Shown here: piece after piece, positions 41,320 to 50,062 of the stretch
Position numbering within the stretch: position 1 is the first letter of the stretch
Layout of the letters: the number at the start of each line of letters is the position of its first letter
Assembly: GCF_000337495.1 (NCBI RefSeq)
Contig: NZ_AOIS01000028.1
Location: 8,740 to 72,739, forward strand
Reading direction: 5' to 3'
Source: Haloterrigena salina JCM 13891
GTDB lineage: Archaea; Halobacteriota; Halobacteria; Halobacteriales; Natrialbaceae
Length of the DNA: 64,000 nt
Notes under the pieces: generated by a model
What the model was told of the DNA's origin: nothing
Seen by the model: the letters and a program-made list of their open reading frames with translations, nothing else
The model's database searches: none
Position numbers and translations under genes: made by a program

Positions 41320-43620
41320 TCACGACGGGATGGAGACGGCCAACCGCAACCCGCCCGCGTCGCTTTCTTCGACCGCGACCGACCAGCCGTGGGCCTCGAC
41401 GACCTCGGCGACGATCGCCAGCCCGAAGCCGGTTCCCTCGGCGTCCGTACTGTACCCCCACTCGAGGACGTGGTCGCGTTCACCGGGCGGGATTCCGGGC
41501 CCGTCGTCGGCGATCGCGAACCCCTCGAGGGTTGACTCGACCGTGACGGTCACGGTCCCCCCGACGCGTTCGCCGCGGTTCGTCGTCTCTTCGTCGAGAT
41601 CCTCCTGGGTCCCCTGGGAGCCGGGGCTCGCGGAGCCGTGCTCCACAGCGTCCTCCTGAGTTTGCGACGGAGGGCTCGTCGAACCGTGTTCGACGGCGTC
41701 CTCGGGAGCATCGGCGACCGAGGGCTCGGAAGACGCGGTGTGTCTTCCGTCGTCCTGACGAGCGTGCGAGACAGGGCTCGTCGAACCGTGCTCCACGGTG
41801 TTACGGAACACGTTCTCGAAGAGGACCCGAAGCCGCTCCTCGTCGCCGTCGACCGTCGGCAGCGATCCGTCACACACCACCTCGAGGTCGCCCTCGACCG
41901 TTCGGTCGGCGCGCTCGACGACGGCGGCGAGGTCGACCGGCTCGGTCTCGGTCAACCGCCGGCCGCTCCGAGCTAAGGTCAGGACGTTCTCGACAAGCTC
42001 GTCCATTCGGGTGAGGGCCCACTCGAGCTCTTGGACGTGGCGGTCGATCTCGTCGTCGCCGTCGATCCGGCCCGCGAGGAGTTCGAGGTGGCCCGTCGCG
42101 AGCGTCAACGGGTTTCGGAGGTCGTGTGAAACCGTACTGGCGAAGGCCTCGAGTCGTTCGTTCTGGCGCTCGAGTTCGCGGCCGTGCTCCGCGAGTTCGC
42201 CCTCGCGCTCGGCGCGGTCGAGGGCGGCTTCAGCGTTGGCCGCGAGGATCCGCGCCAGCGTCAGCGCTTCCGGATCGAAGTCGTTAGTCTCGAGCGAACT
42301 CACGATGAAGACCCCGTGATCGCCCAGCGGAACGTGGGCCTCGCTGCGGATCGGCGTCTCGGGGTTGCGAACGTTCGGCGCCTGCCGGACGTCGCCGTGG
42401 ACGATCGCCTCGCCGGCCTCGTAGGCGTCCCAGGCGATCCCGCCGCCGGGTTCGATGTTCGACGGGATCCCGTCGAACAGTTCGAGCACGCGGTCGCTCA
42501 TGGCGACGGGAACGAGTCCGCCCTGCTCCTCGTCGGTCGCGTCCGGCGAACCGTCGCCGACGGCCGGCTCGCTCTCGCCGGGGGCGCGGGCCGCCGATCG
42601 CGTCAGCACGTTCGGCTCGTACAGGTGAACGGAGTTGAGATCGAGATCGAGCGCGTCGGCGGCGATTTCGGTCACGATGCGGGCGATCTCGTCGGTCTCG
42701 GTCGCCGCCATTAGCCGGCGTGTCCCGTCGTGGAGCCGTCTGATCCGCCGCTCGCGCTTCGTCCGCTCGGAGACGTCGCGGATCACGCCGACGCTCCCCG
42801 TCAGCGTTCCGTCGTCGACCAGCGGCGCGACGTTGACTTCGGCGTCGCGGGTCGTTCCGTCGGCCACTTCGACGGTCAGGTCGACGGTCTTCCACGTCCG
42901 ACCGTCGATCGCCCGGACCGCCTCGAGCGTCGAGCGGATGCGGCCGGCGTCTTCGTCGGCGACGAAGTCGTCCACCGGCCGGCCGAGGAGTTCGTCGCGC
43001 GTCGTCTCGAACGCGTCGGCCATGGCTTCGTTGGCCATCTCGATGCGGTCGGACTCGTCGAGCACGTACATCGAGTCCCCGACCGTTTCCACGACCGTTC
43101 GGTACCGCTCGAGGTCCCGCTCGCGTTCGCACTCTCGGTTCGGGTCCCGCGGCGCCGCCCGCTGGTCCGTCCGAGCGCGGCCCGCTCGGTTCGCGTCCGG
43201 TCCGCCCACGGTTTGCAACTGCTCGCGGAGTCGCTCGACCGAATCAGTCCGTCCCTTCGGAACGTAGCCCGAGAAGCCGGCCGTGATCGCCTCGCTGGCG
43301 AGCGTCTCGCTTCCGTCGGCGGTGTAGAGGAGAAACGGGGCAGTCGCCAGTCCGTCGGCTCGCAGCGAATCGTACAGCGCGAGCGCGTCCGTCTCCGGAT
43401 CGTCGAGGCGGTATTCGGTGACGACGCAGGCGTACGCGCTCGACCCGTCCGCGAGCGCGTCGCGGAGGGCGCCCGCGGTCGCTACCTCCTCGAGTTCGAT
43501 CGCGGCGTCGGCCGCGCCGGCCGCGAGGTCGCGCGACAGCCGTCGTCGAGCCGTCTCGTCGGGATCGACGTACAGCACGGCTTTCGATAGCATCGAACGT
43601 GTGCGTCCGGCGTCGACCAT
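41320..43620 (-). CDS. Pseudo-receiver/PAS/GAF sensor histidine kinase with triplicated N-box segment
   Basis: 766 residues from ATG 43620; ATGs at 43650 and 43593 are alternatives, and minus-strand CTTATC at 43651-43656 fits a TATA for 43620. Order: receiver-like domain (KAVLYVDPDETARRR) whose phospho-acceptor position is Glu (CVVTEYRLDD) with the Lys kept (YVPKGRTD); PAS with PAC (RYRTVVETVGDSMYVLDES...VGVIRDVSERT); GAF (TRRLMAATETDEIARIVTEI); then the H-box STVSHDLRNPLTLATGHLEL. The ATPase has its N-box (FENVFRNTVEHGSTSP) followed by about 70 extra residues with two more VEHGS(T/A)SP copies, then VGGTVTVTVESTLEGFAIAD, G1 DDGPGIPP and G2 GTGFGLAIV. Likely cytoplasmic, with no membrane segment; signal and partner unknown. 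Confidence 0.9.
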   Translation of the reverse strand: MVDAGRTRSMLSKAVLYVDPDETARRRLSRDLAAGAADAAIELEEVATAGALRDALADGSSAYACVVTEYRLDDPETDALALYDSLRADGLATAPFLLYTADGSETLASEAITAGFSGYVPKGRTDSVERLREQLQTVGGPDANRAGRARTDQRAAPRDPNRECERERDLERYRTVVETVGDSMYVLDESDRIEMANEAMADAFETTRDELLGRPVDDFVADEDAGRIRSTLEAVRAIDGRTWKTVDLTVEVADGTTRDAEVNVAPLVDDGTLTGSVGVIRDVSERTKRERRIRRLHDGTRRLMAATETDEIARIVTEIAADALDLDLNSVHLYEPNVLTRSAARAPGESEPAVGDGSPDATDEEQGGLVPVAMSDRVLELFDGIPSNIEPGGGIAWDAYEAGEAIVHGDVRQAPNVRNPETPIRSEAHVPLGDHGVFIVSSLETNDFDPEALTLARILAANAEAALDRAEREGELAEHGRELERQNERLEAFASTVSHDLRNPLTLATGHLELLAGRIDGDDEIDRHVQELEWALTRMDELVENVLTLARSGRRLTETEPVDLAAVVERADRTVEGDLEVVCDGSLPTVDGDEERLRVLFENVFRNTVEHGSTSPVSHARQDDGRHTASSEPSVADAPEDAVEHGSTSPPSQTQEDAVEHGSASPGSQGTQEDLDEETTNRGERVGGTVTVTVESTLEGFAIADDGPGIPPGERDHVLEWGYSTDAEGTGFGLAIVAEVVEAHGWSVAVEESDAGGLRLAVSIPS
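41618..41800 (-). repeat. Three imperfect copies of an N-box coding segment
   Basis: Within the sensor kinase gene, the coding segment for VEHGSTSP recurs near 41770-41800, 41671-41703 and 41618-41660 (third copy VEHGSASP). Spacers are Gln/Asp/Ser-rich. The copies are similar at the DNA level, consistent with local duplication. Confidence 0.7.
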
Positions 43621-43807
43621 CTCGTTGCGTCCGAACAGTAACGGGGCCACGATAAGCGATTCGGCCGGCGCGCGCGGACTCGCTCACCCGATCGCCGAAC
43701 TGTCGACCTCGAGACGGAGGGCGCAGACGGACGCTGATCCGTGAAACGCCAGAGCGGATCGCGCCGGAAATGAGATAAAATATGGGTAATTTCCGTCGAA
43801 ACGGCAC

Positions 43808-43871
43808 GACGGGTCGCGCCGTCGACGACCCGTATCGAGGGTTGGGTTCGAATTTCGAAAAGCCATTTCGA
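43808..43871. promoter_or_regulatory. Two inverted repeats upstream of carB
   Basis: ACGGGTCG/CGACCCGT with a 9-base spacer (43808-43832), then TCGAAA/TTTCGA with a 6-base spacer (43854-43871). The second lies about 22 bases before the carB TATA box, in the gap divergent to the sensor kinase. Candidate operator sites. Confidence 0.45.
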
Positions 43872-43893
43872 GATTCGTACTGTATCGTGGGGC

Positions 43894-43899
43894 TTATTA
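43894..43899 (+). promoter_or_regulatory. TATA box of carB
   Basis: TTATTA (in GGCTTATTAC) is 31-36 bases before the carB ATG at 43930, predicting a leader of a few bases. Confidence 0.55.
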
Positions 43900-43929
43900 C
43901 GATGTGCGAACTCCGGACGAACAAGAGAA

Positions 43930-46900
43930 ATGAGTACGGACCAGCCAAGCGAGGGCGAGACAGGGGACGGACGCACGATTCTGCTGATCGGGAGCGGCCC
44001 GATCCAGATCGGACAGGCAGCCGAATTCGACTACTCCGGCGCACAGGCCTGCCGGGCGCTGCAGGAGGAGGGCGCCCGCGTCGTCCTCGTCAACTCCAAC
44101 CCCGCGACGATCATGACGGACCCGGAGATGGCCGACCGCGTCTACATCGAGCCGATCACGACCGAGGCCATCTCCGAGATAATCCGCAAGGAGCAGCCCG
44201 ACGGCGTCATCGCCGGCCTGGGCGGCCAGACCGGCCTGAACGTCACGGCCGAACTGGCCGAGGAAGGCGTTCTCGAGGAGTACGACGTCGAGATCATGGG
44301 AACGCCGCTGGACACCATCTACGCCACGGAGGACCGCGATCTCTTCCGCCAGCGCATGGAGAAGATCGGCCAGCCCGTCCCGCGGTCGACGACCATCTCG
44401 CTCGAGGAGGGCGAGGAGGTCTCGGAGATGACCGAGGAGGGCCTGAAAGAGCGCGTTCAGGCCGCCGTCGACGAGGTCGGCGGACTGCCGGTCATCGCCC
44501 GTACGACATACACGCTGGGCGGTTCGGGATCGGGCGTCGTCCACGAGATGGACGAACTGCTGCGCCGCGTTCGCAAGGGCCTGCGCCTCTCGCGTAACAG
44601 CGAGGTGCTGATCACCGAGTCCATCGCGGGCTGGGTCGAGTACGAGTACGAGGTCATGCGCGACGCCGACGACTCCTGTATCATCATCTGCAACATGGAG
44701 AACATCGACCCGATGGGCATCCACACCGGGGAGTCGACGGTCGTCACCCCCTCGCAGGTCGTCCCCGACGAGGGTCACCAGGAGATGCGCACCGCCGCGC
44801 TCGAGGTCATCCGCGAACTCGGCATTCAGGGCGGCTGTAACATCCAGTTCGCCTGGCGCGACGACGGCACCCCCGGCGGCGAGTACCGCGTCGTCGAGGT
44901 CAACCCGCGCGTCTCCCGCTCCTCCGCGCTGGCCTCGAAGGCGACCGGCTACCCGATCGCCCGCGTGACCGCGAAGGTCGCGCTCGGCAAGCGCCTCCAC
45001 GAGATCGAAAACGAGATCACCGGCGAGACGACCGCCGCCTTCGAACCCGCGATCGACTACGTCGTCACCAAGGTCCCGCGCTGGCCCAAAGACAAGTTCG
45101 ACGACGTCGACTTCGAACTGACGACGGCGATGAAGTCGACCGGCGAGGCGATGGCCATCGGCCGCAGCTTCGAGGAGTCGCTGCTCAAGGCGCTGCGCTC
45201 TTCCGAGTACGAACCCGACGTCGACTGGAACGAGGTCGGCGACGAGGAACTCGAGGAGCAGTATCTGGCTCGTCCGTCACCGGACCGACCCTACGCCATG
45301 TTCGAGGCGTTCGAACGCGGCTACACGGTTGACGAGATCTGCGAGCTGACGGACATCTACGAGTGGTACACCGAGCGCTTCAAGCGCATCGCCGACGCCA
45401 CGGTCGCCGCCCAGGAGGGCGATTTCACCGAGGCCGCGATCGCCGGTCACACGAACGCGACGATCGCCGCCGCGGCGGGCGCCGACGTCGGCGCCGTCGA
45501 ACAGGAAGTGCCGGGTCGCACCTACAAGCAGGTCGACACCTGCGCCGGCGAGTTCGAGGCCGAGACGCCGTACTACTACTCGGCGCGCAAGAACGAGTTC
45601 GAGAAGGGGCCGCTGAAGGGCGACGCCGCGGCCGGCGAACTCGAGGTCGACCGCGACATCGAGAGCGTGATCGTCGTCGGCGGCGGTCCGATCCGCATCG
45701 GACAGGGCGTCGAGTTCGACTACTGTTCGGTCCACGCGGTTCAGGCGCTCCGTGACATGGGCATCGAGGCCCACGTCGTCAACAACAACCCCGAGACCGT
45801 CTCGACCGACTACGACACCTCCGACGGCCTCTTCTTCGAGCCGATCACCGCCGAGGAGGTCGCCGACGTCGCCGAGGCGACCGGCGCCGACGGCGTGATG
45901 GTCCAGTTCGGCGGCCAGACCTCCGTCAACATCGGCGAACCGCTCGAGGACGAACTCGAGCGCCGCGGACTCGACTGCGAGGTCATGGGTACGAGCGTCG
46001 AGGCGATGGACCTGGCGGAGGACCGCGACCGCTTCAACGCTCTGATGGACGAACTGGGCATCGCCCAGCCCGAGGGCGGCGCCGCCCACAGCGAGGAGGA
46101 AGCGATGGAACTCGCCCACGAGATCGGCTACCCGGTCCTCGTGCGTCCCTCCTACGTGCTGGGCGGCCGCGCGATGGACGTCGTCTACGACGACGCGGAA
46201 CTCGAGACCTACATCGAGGAAGCCGTCCGCGTCAGCCCGGACAAGCCGATCCTGGTCGACGACTTCCTCGCCGACGCCGTGGAACTGGACGTCGACGCCG
46301 TCGCCGACGGCGAGGACGTGCTCATCGGCGGCGTGATGGAACACGTCGAGGCCGCGGGGGTCCACTCCGGCGACTCGGCCTGTATGATCCCGCCGCGCTC
46401 GCTCGACGACGACACCTTAGAGCGCGTCCGCGAGGTCACCGAGGACATCGCGACCGCACTCGACACCGTCGGGCTGCTCAACGTCCAGCTCGCGGTCCGC
46501 GACGGCGAGGTCTACGTCCTCGAGGCGAACCCGCGCTCCTCGCGTACCGTCCCGTTCATCTCGAAGGCCACGGGCGTCCCGATCGCCAAGATCGCCGCCA
46601 AGGTCATGGCCGGCAACACGCTCGCGGACCTCGCGATCGAGGAGCAGATCCCCGAGCAGACCTCGATCAAGGAGGTCGTCCTGCCCTTTGACCGCCTGCC
46701 GGGCTCGGACCCGCGTCTCGGCCCGGAGATGAAGTCCACCGGCGAGGTCATGGGCAGCGCCGACACCTTCGGCAAGGCCTACGACAAGGCCCAGGACGCG
46801 ACGGGCAAGCCGATCCCCGAGTCGGGCACCGCGATCATCGACCTCTCGGCCGACAAGTTCCCGGACCCGGAGACCGAGGAGGGCGAGGCACTGGTCGACG

Positions 46901-47154
46901 GCTTCACCAAGTACTTCGACCTCTGCGAGGAAGTCGACCTCGCTCAGGCCGTCCGTGAGGGGAAGGTCGACCTCATCGTCTCCCGCGACCGCGACCTGCT
47001 CGAGGTCGCCGTCGAGGAGGAGATCACCTACTTCTCGACGCCCGCCAGCGCCTCGGCCGCGCTCGAGGCCCTCGAGGCTAAGGACGAGCCGATCGACGTG
47101 CAGGCGATCACCGACCGCCCGAAGCGCACGGCCGAGTGGGGCCGTTCGGACTGA
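43930..47154 (+). CDS. carB: Carbamoyl-phosphate synthase large subunit
   Basis: 1074 residues, full length. Two ATP-grasp halves are visible: the first begins ILLIGSGPIQIGQAAEFDYS with EYEVMRDADDSCIIICNMEN, the second begins VIVVGGGPIRIGQGVEFDYC with MVQFGGQTSVNIGEPLEDEL and LVRPSYVLGGRAMDVVYDD. The C-terminal MGS-like allosteric domain begins near GTAIIDLSADKFPDPETEEG. With CarA it makes carbamoyl phosphate for pyrimidines and arginine. carA is not in the window. A strong hairpin-plus-T-run follows at 47164. Upstream inverted repeats hint at regulation. Confidence 0.98.
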   Translation: MSTDQPSEGETGDGRTILLIGSGPIQIGQAAEFDYSGAQACRALQEEGARVVLVNSNPATIMTDPEMADRVYIEPITTEAISEIIRKEQPDGVIAGLGGQTGLNVTAELAEEGVLEEYDVEIMGTPLDTIYATEDRDLFRQRMEKIGQPVPRSTTISLEEGEEVSEMTEEGLKERVQAAVDEVGGLPVIARTTYTLGGSGSGVVHEMDELLRRVRKGLRLSRNSEVLITESIAGWVEYEYEVMRDADDSCIIICNMENIDPMGIHTGESTVVTPSQVVPDEGHQEMRTAALEVIRELGIQGGCNIQFAWRDDGTPGGEYRVVEVNPRVSRSSALASKATGYPIARVTAKVALGKRLHEIENEITGETTAAFEPAIDYVVTKVPRWPKDKFDDVDFELTTAMKSTGEAMAIGRSFEESLLKALRSSEYEPDVDWNEVGDEELEEQYLARPSPDRPYAMFEAFERGYTVDEICELTDIYEWYTERFKRIADATVAAQEGDFTEAAIAGHTNATIAAAAGADVGAVEQEVPGRTYKQVDTCAGEFEAETPYYYSARKNEFEKGPLKGDAAAGELEVDRDIESVIVVGGGPIRIGQGVEFDYCSVHAVQALRDMGIEAHVVNNNPETVSTDYDTSDGLFFEPITAEEVADVAEATGADGVMVQFGGQTSVNIGEPLEDELERRGLDCEVMGTSVEAMDLAEDRDRFNALMDELGIAQPEGGAAHSEEEAMELAHEIGYPVLVRPSYVLGGRAMDVVYDDAELETYIEEAVRVSPDKPILVDDFLADAVELDVDAVADGEDVLIGGVMEHVEAAGVHSGDSACMIPPRSLDDDTLERVREVTEDIATALDTVGLLNVQLAVRDGEVYVLEANPRSSRTVPFISKATGVPIAKIAAKVMAGNTLADLAIEEQIPEQTSIKEVVLPFDRLPGSDPRLGPEMKSTGEVMGSADTFGKAYDKAQDATGKPIPESGTAIIDLSADKFPDPETEEGEALVDGFTKYFDLCEEVDLAQAVREGKVDLIVSRDRDLLEVAVEEEITYFSTPASASAALEALEAKDEPIDVQAITDRPKRTAEWGRSD

Positions 47155-47163
47155 TCAGGCCGT

Positions 47164-47197
47164 AACCGAACCGGTCTGAGAACTGGTCGGTTTTATT
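47164..47197 (+). terminator. Hairpin terminator after carB
   Basis: AACCG(A)ACCGGT-CTGAGA-ACTGGTCGGTT makes an 11-bp stem with one bulged A and a G-T pair and a 6-base loop, running into TTATT. It starts 10 bases after the carB stop and is the clearest terminator-like structure in the window. Confidence 0.65.
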
Positions 47198-47369
47198 CAG
47201 GGTATCTTCGCTTCAGCAGTCCTCCGACAGATTCGATAGCGCTATTCGTCTCTCGAGGACGAGCTCACCTCTTTCAGGTCGGGAATATTGACACGAGCGT
47301 GAAGACCGTATTGCTAGTACCCTACTGTTTTGCCGAGACGAAGCTTATCGTCATGTGAGACGACAGAGG

Positions 47370-47570
47370 ATGGCCGAAATCGACCGTGACTTCGTAATCG
47401 TCTGGATTCTCTTTCCGATCGCCCTCGGAACGATCAGCTGGGGACTCAGCGGTCTCAGCGCTAGAGAAGCCGCGAAGGTCATCACCGGTGTCGTCATCGG
47501 TTCGTTCGTGACCAAAATCGCTCTTACCCGCTATCGGCAGCAGAGATCCACAGAAGACGACTACGATTGA
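47370..47570 (+). CDS. Small two-helix membrane protein
   Basis: 66 residues from ATG 47370 (MAEIDRDFVIVWILFPIALG). Two membrane helices (VIVWILFPIALGTISWGLSG, VITGVVIGSFVTKIALTRY) separated by a short LSAREAAK loop, then a basic and acidic tail. A TATA-like CTTATC at 47343-47348 lies about 24 bases upstream, supporting this leaderless start over an ATG 5 codons earlier. Family not recognised. Confidence 0.6.
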   Translation: MAEIDRDFVIVWILFPIALGTISWGLSGLSAREAAKVITGVVIGSFVTKIALTRYRQQRSTEDDYD

Positions 47571-47631
47571 CTGGAACCGTTCGTGACTGGGCTGACGGCC
47601 CCAATCTCCGACCGCAGTTTCGTGCGTTACC

Positions 47632-48288
47632 TCAGCGCCCGAACCGGATGTCGACCGTCGTCCCGTCGGTTTCCGTCTCCTCGACGGACACCGCGGGGAG
47701 GACCGCGCGCAGTCTCATCGGGACGAGACCGCTAGCGACCGCGCCGATCGTTGCGAATCGCTTCCGACACAGCGAGTAGCCACCCGCGAACGCGACCAGG
47801 CCGAACAGGACGCGGTCGACGGCGGGCCCGGTCAGTCCCGAGTTGATCGCGACGGCCGCGAAGGCGAGACAGACGAGGAAGTCCTCCGGCGCACCCGAGT
47901 AGCGGACGTACCGGCGCGGCCGGTGCCAGCGCCCGAGGACGTGGTTGTAGACGCCGTTCTCGGTCGTGGGATTCCACGGCTCGCGCTCGGCGCTGCCGCC
48001 GAGGACGTCCGAAAGCGAGTGAAGGGCGGCGGCCCCGACGGCGATCGTCAGCACCAGGAGCGCACCCGACCCCGTCAGGACGGCGAGCATCGAGAGCGCG
48101 AGCGTCGCGACCGAAAACCAGACCGGAAAGTGCAGCGTCTTCCGGTGGCGCGCCACCAGATCGGCGTCGGGTGCGAGGCCGCCGAGAAACGCGGCCGCGA
48201 GCATGGCCGGGCCGGCGTACTCGCCGATGGCCGGCAGGAGGAACACGGCGGCCGCGAGGGCCATGAACCCGTGGGTGAGCGCCATCAT
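47632..48288 (-). CDS. YdjM/LexA-binding-like putative metal-dependent membrane hydrolase
   Basis: 218 residues from ATG 48288 (MMALTHGFMALAAAVFLLPA; the next Met at 48285 is equally possible). The motif GGLAPDADLVARHRKTLHFP, with HGF near the start and AALHSLSDVLGG further on, is the YdjM/DUF457 signature: His and Asp residues in membrane-proximal loops thought to bind metal. Later segments include GRWHRPRRYVRYSGAPEDFL and several TMs. It may act on a lipid-linked substrate; the exact role is unknown. Runs opposite to the 66-residue membrane protein gene. Confidence 0.82.
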   Translation of the reverse strand: MMALTHGFMALAAAVFLLPAIGEYAGPAMLAAAFLGGLAPDADLVARHRKTLHFPVWFSVATLALSMLAVLTGSGALLVLTIAVGAAALHSLSDVLGGSAEREPWNPTTENGVYNHVLGRWHRPRRYVRYSGAPEDFLVCLAFAAVAINSGLTGPAVDRVLFGLVAFAGGYSLCRKRFATIGAVASGLVPMRLRAVLPAVSVEETETDGTTVDIRFGR

Positions 48289-48473
48289 AGCAGTATTGTA
48301 CGGTACGTAGTTCTCAATCCTGATAAAGAAGTCCCTTTTGACGGTTGGGGCGGACTCGAGCGGCGACGGTCGATCAAACCGTACTCGAGCGAGGGTCCTC
48401 ACATCGCGGCGACAGCGCGACGAGAGGAACGTCGCGGCCGTATCGCCGGCCGCGTTCCTACGGCGAGACGGAG

Positions 48474-49208
48474 TCAGAACAGCGAGAGCGAGGTCGTCTT
48501 CCGCCGGGCGTTGCCGACGACCTTGGTCAGGTACTGCCAGGTCGTCGTTCGGTCGCCGACGGGATCGGTTCGGCCGGCGCGCATCGCCTCGAGGACCGTC
48601 TCCGTCGGGGGCGTGTCGGCGGTGGAAGGGACGGCGTCAGCGGGGAGTCGAACGTCGGTGGCGGCGCGGCCGACGTTCTCGGGTCGGTGGGCGTCGCTGG
48701 CGCCGAACCGCGGGTAGTCGCGGCGGGTCGCGAACTGGTCTGCCTGCCGGTTACGGACGTTCGTGACGGCGTGGGCGTTGTAGACCTCGACGCCGTCGAC
48801 GTTCTCGATCGCGGCCCTGCGGGCCCCGTGGCGCGAGCGCTGGAACGGGTGGGCGACGATCGCGACGCCGCCGGCCTCCCGCACCGCTCGCGCCGTTTGG
48901 GGGAGTGGACGGCCGGGTTCCGGCGCGGCGTCGACGCCGAGCGCGAGCAGGTGGCCGTCAGCGGTCGAGACCTCGCAGCCAATGATGACGAGGAGATCAT
49001 CGGATGCCAGTCGCGCGACTTCGCGGGCGCCGTCGATCGTGTCGTGGTCGGTGACGGCGATCCCGTCGAGACCGGCGCGGCGGGCCGCATCGACCAGCTC
49101 CGCCGGCGTCGTCGTCCCGTCGTAGGACGCCGTGGTGTGCACGTGAGGATCGATTCGGAGCGTTTGCGGCCCCCGATCGACCGCGGCGTACTCGGCCCGA
49201 CTCGTCAT
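48474..49208 (-). CDS. PHP-domain phosphoesterase
   Basis: 244 residues from ATG 49208. PHP metal ligands are visible: HxH in RIDPHVHTTASYDG, the Asp-His in VTDHDTIDG, Glu in VIIGCEVSTADG, His in IVAHPFQRSRHG and DAH in FGASDAHRPEN. Its ATG overlaps the stop of the CDP-alcohol phosphatidyltransferase gene (ATGA), so it is translationally coupled and probably functionally linked, for example acting on a lipid or inositol-type phosphate intermediate (inference). The C-terminal tail (WQYLTKVVGNARRKTTSLSL) is basic. Confidence 0.9.
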   Translation of the reverse strand: MTSRAEYAAVDRGPQTLRIDPHVHTTASYDGTTTPAELVDAARRAGLDGIAVTDHDTIDGAREVARLASDDLLVIIGCEVSTADGHLLALGVDAAPEPGRPLPQTARAVREAGGVAIVAHPFQRSRHGARRAAIENVDGVEVYNAHAVTNVRNRQADQFATRRDYPRFGASDAHRPENVGRAATDVRLPADAVPSTADTPPTETVLEAMRAGRTDPVGDRTTTWQYLTKVVGNARRKTTSLSLF

Positions 49209-49903
49209 AGGTAGCCGAACTCGAGGCCCAGCGCCAGGCCGACGGCCGCGACTGCGGCGAGGCCGGCCAGCACGTGGGTGCCGTCGGTCTTGTAGGCCTT
49301 GTAGTCCGAGACCATCAGCGGGCAGGCGGCGGCGACGAGCAGTCCCGCAATCCAGCCGTTCCATGGGGCGACGAGGGCGGCGACGAAGTAGTTCGCGACC
49401 ACGAGGAGGTTCGTGTGGACGACGGTAGTTCCGTGGTAGTAACTTGCGCCCCCGTCGGAGCCGAAGCCCTCCTCGTTGTGTCGGACCAGTCGCAGGCCGC
49501 CGAAGGCCAGTACGAGGAAGCCGACGACGAGGCTGGCGAGCACGTGCGGCGCGAGGACGAAGTGATAGAGCAACACCGCCGGCACCAGGTAGGCGAAGAT
49601 GTCGATGAAGGAGTCCACCTGCCGGCCGAAGGGTGACGACGTCCCCGTGCGGCGGGCGTACCAGCCGTCGGCCTTGTCCAGCAGGAACGCGCCAAACATG
49701 GCCAGCAGCGCCCAGTTGGGTTCGCCGCCGACGAACAGCAGCGCGCTCGCCCAGCCGACGAACAGCGCCCCGAGGCTGATGTAGTCGGCGCCCGTCAACT
49801 GTTCGAGCACGTTCGTTCGGTCCGCCGTCGTCCCAACCCGTCGATCGGCGAGATCCAGTCGGTTCCTGACGCCCCGTATCGCCTCTCGCAGTTCGTTGGT
49901 CAT
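49205..49903 (-). CDS. CDP-alcohol phosphatidyltransferase (archaetidylserine synthase PssA-like)
   Basis: 232 residues from ATG 49903; an ATG at 49924 exists, but a minus-strand CTTTATT at 49933-49939 fits the shorter start. The family motif D-x2-DG-x2-AR-x8-G-x3-D-x3-D is complete in LDKADGWYARRTGTSSPFGR followed by QVDSFIDIF. Six or so membrane helices follow (LVPAVLLYHFVLAPHVLASL, LVVANYFVAALVAPWNGWIA). Such enzymes transfer a phosphoalcohol from CDP-archaeol. In Haloferax a PssA-type enzyme supports archaeosortase processing; specificity is not proven here. Overlaps the downstream PHP gene. Confidence 0.88.
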   Translation of the reverse strand: MTNELREAIRGVRNRLDLADRRVGTTADRTNVLEQLTGADYISLGALFVGWASALLFVGGEPNWALLAMFGAFLLDKADGWYARRTGTSSPFGRQVDSFIDIFAYLVPAVLLYHFVLAPHVLASLVVGFLVLAFGGLRLVRHNEEGFGSDGGASYYHGTTVVHTNLLVVANYFVAALVAPWNGWIAGLLVAAACPLMVSDYKAYKTDGTHVLAGLAAVAAVGLALGLEFGYL

Positions 49904-49948
49904 CCGCTCGCGTGATACCTCCACCCGAACCGGAATAAAGCTGCTCCG

Positions 49949-49983
49949 AGAACTATTTACTTAGTACGGATCTATATAGTTCT
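49949..49983. promoter_or_regulatory. Inverted repeat upstream of the phosphatidyltransferase gene
   Basis: AGAACTAT/ATAGTTCT, perfect 8-bp arms with a 19-base AT-rich spacer, just upstream of the likely TATA (49933-49939). Possible operator. Confidence 0.4.
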
Positions 49984-50062
49984 TGGTCGCTACGTACCGG
50001 TACGGAGTTTCAGACGATCGACGCGAGGCGGCGAATTCACCGTTCTCGAGGAATCGTTCCGG

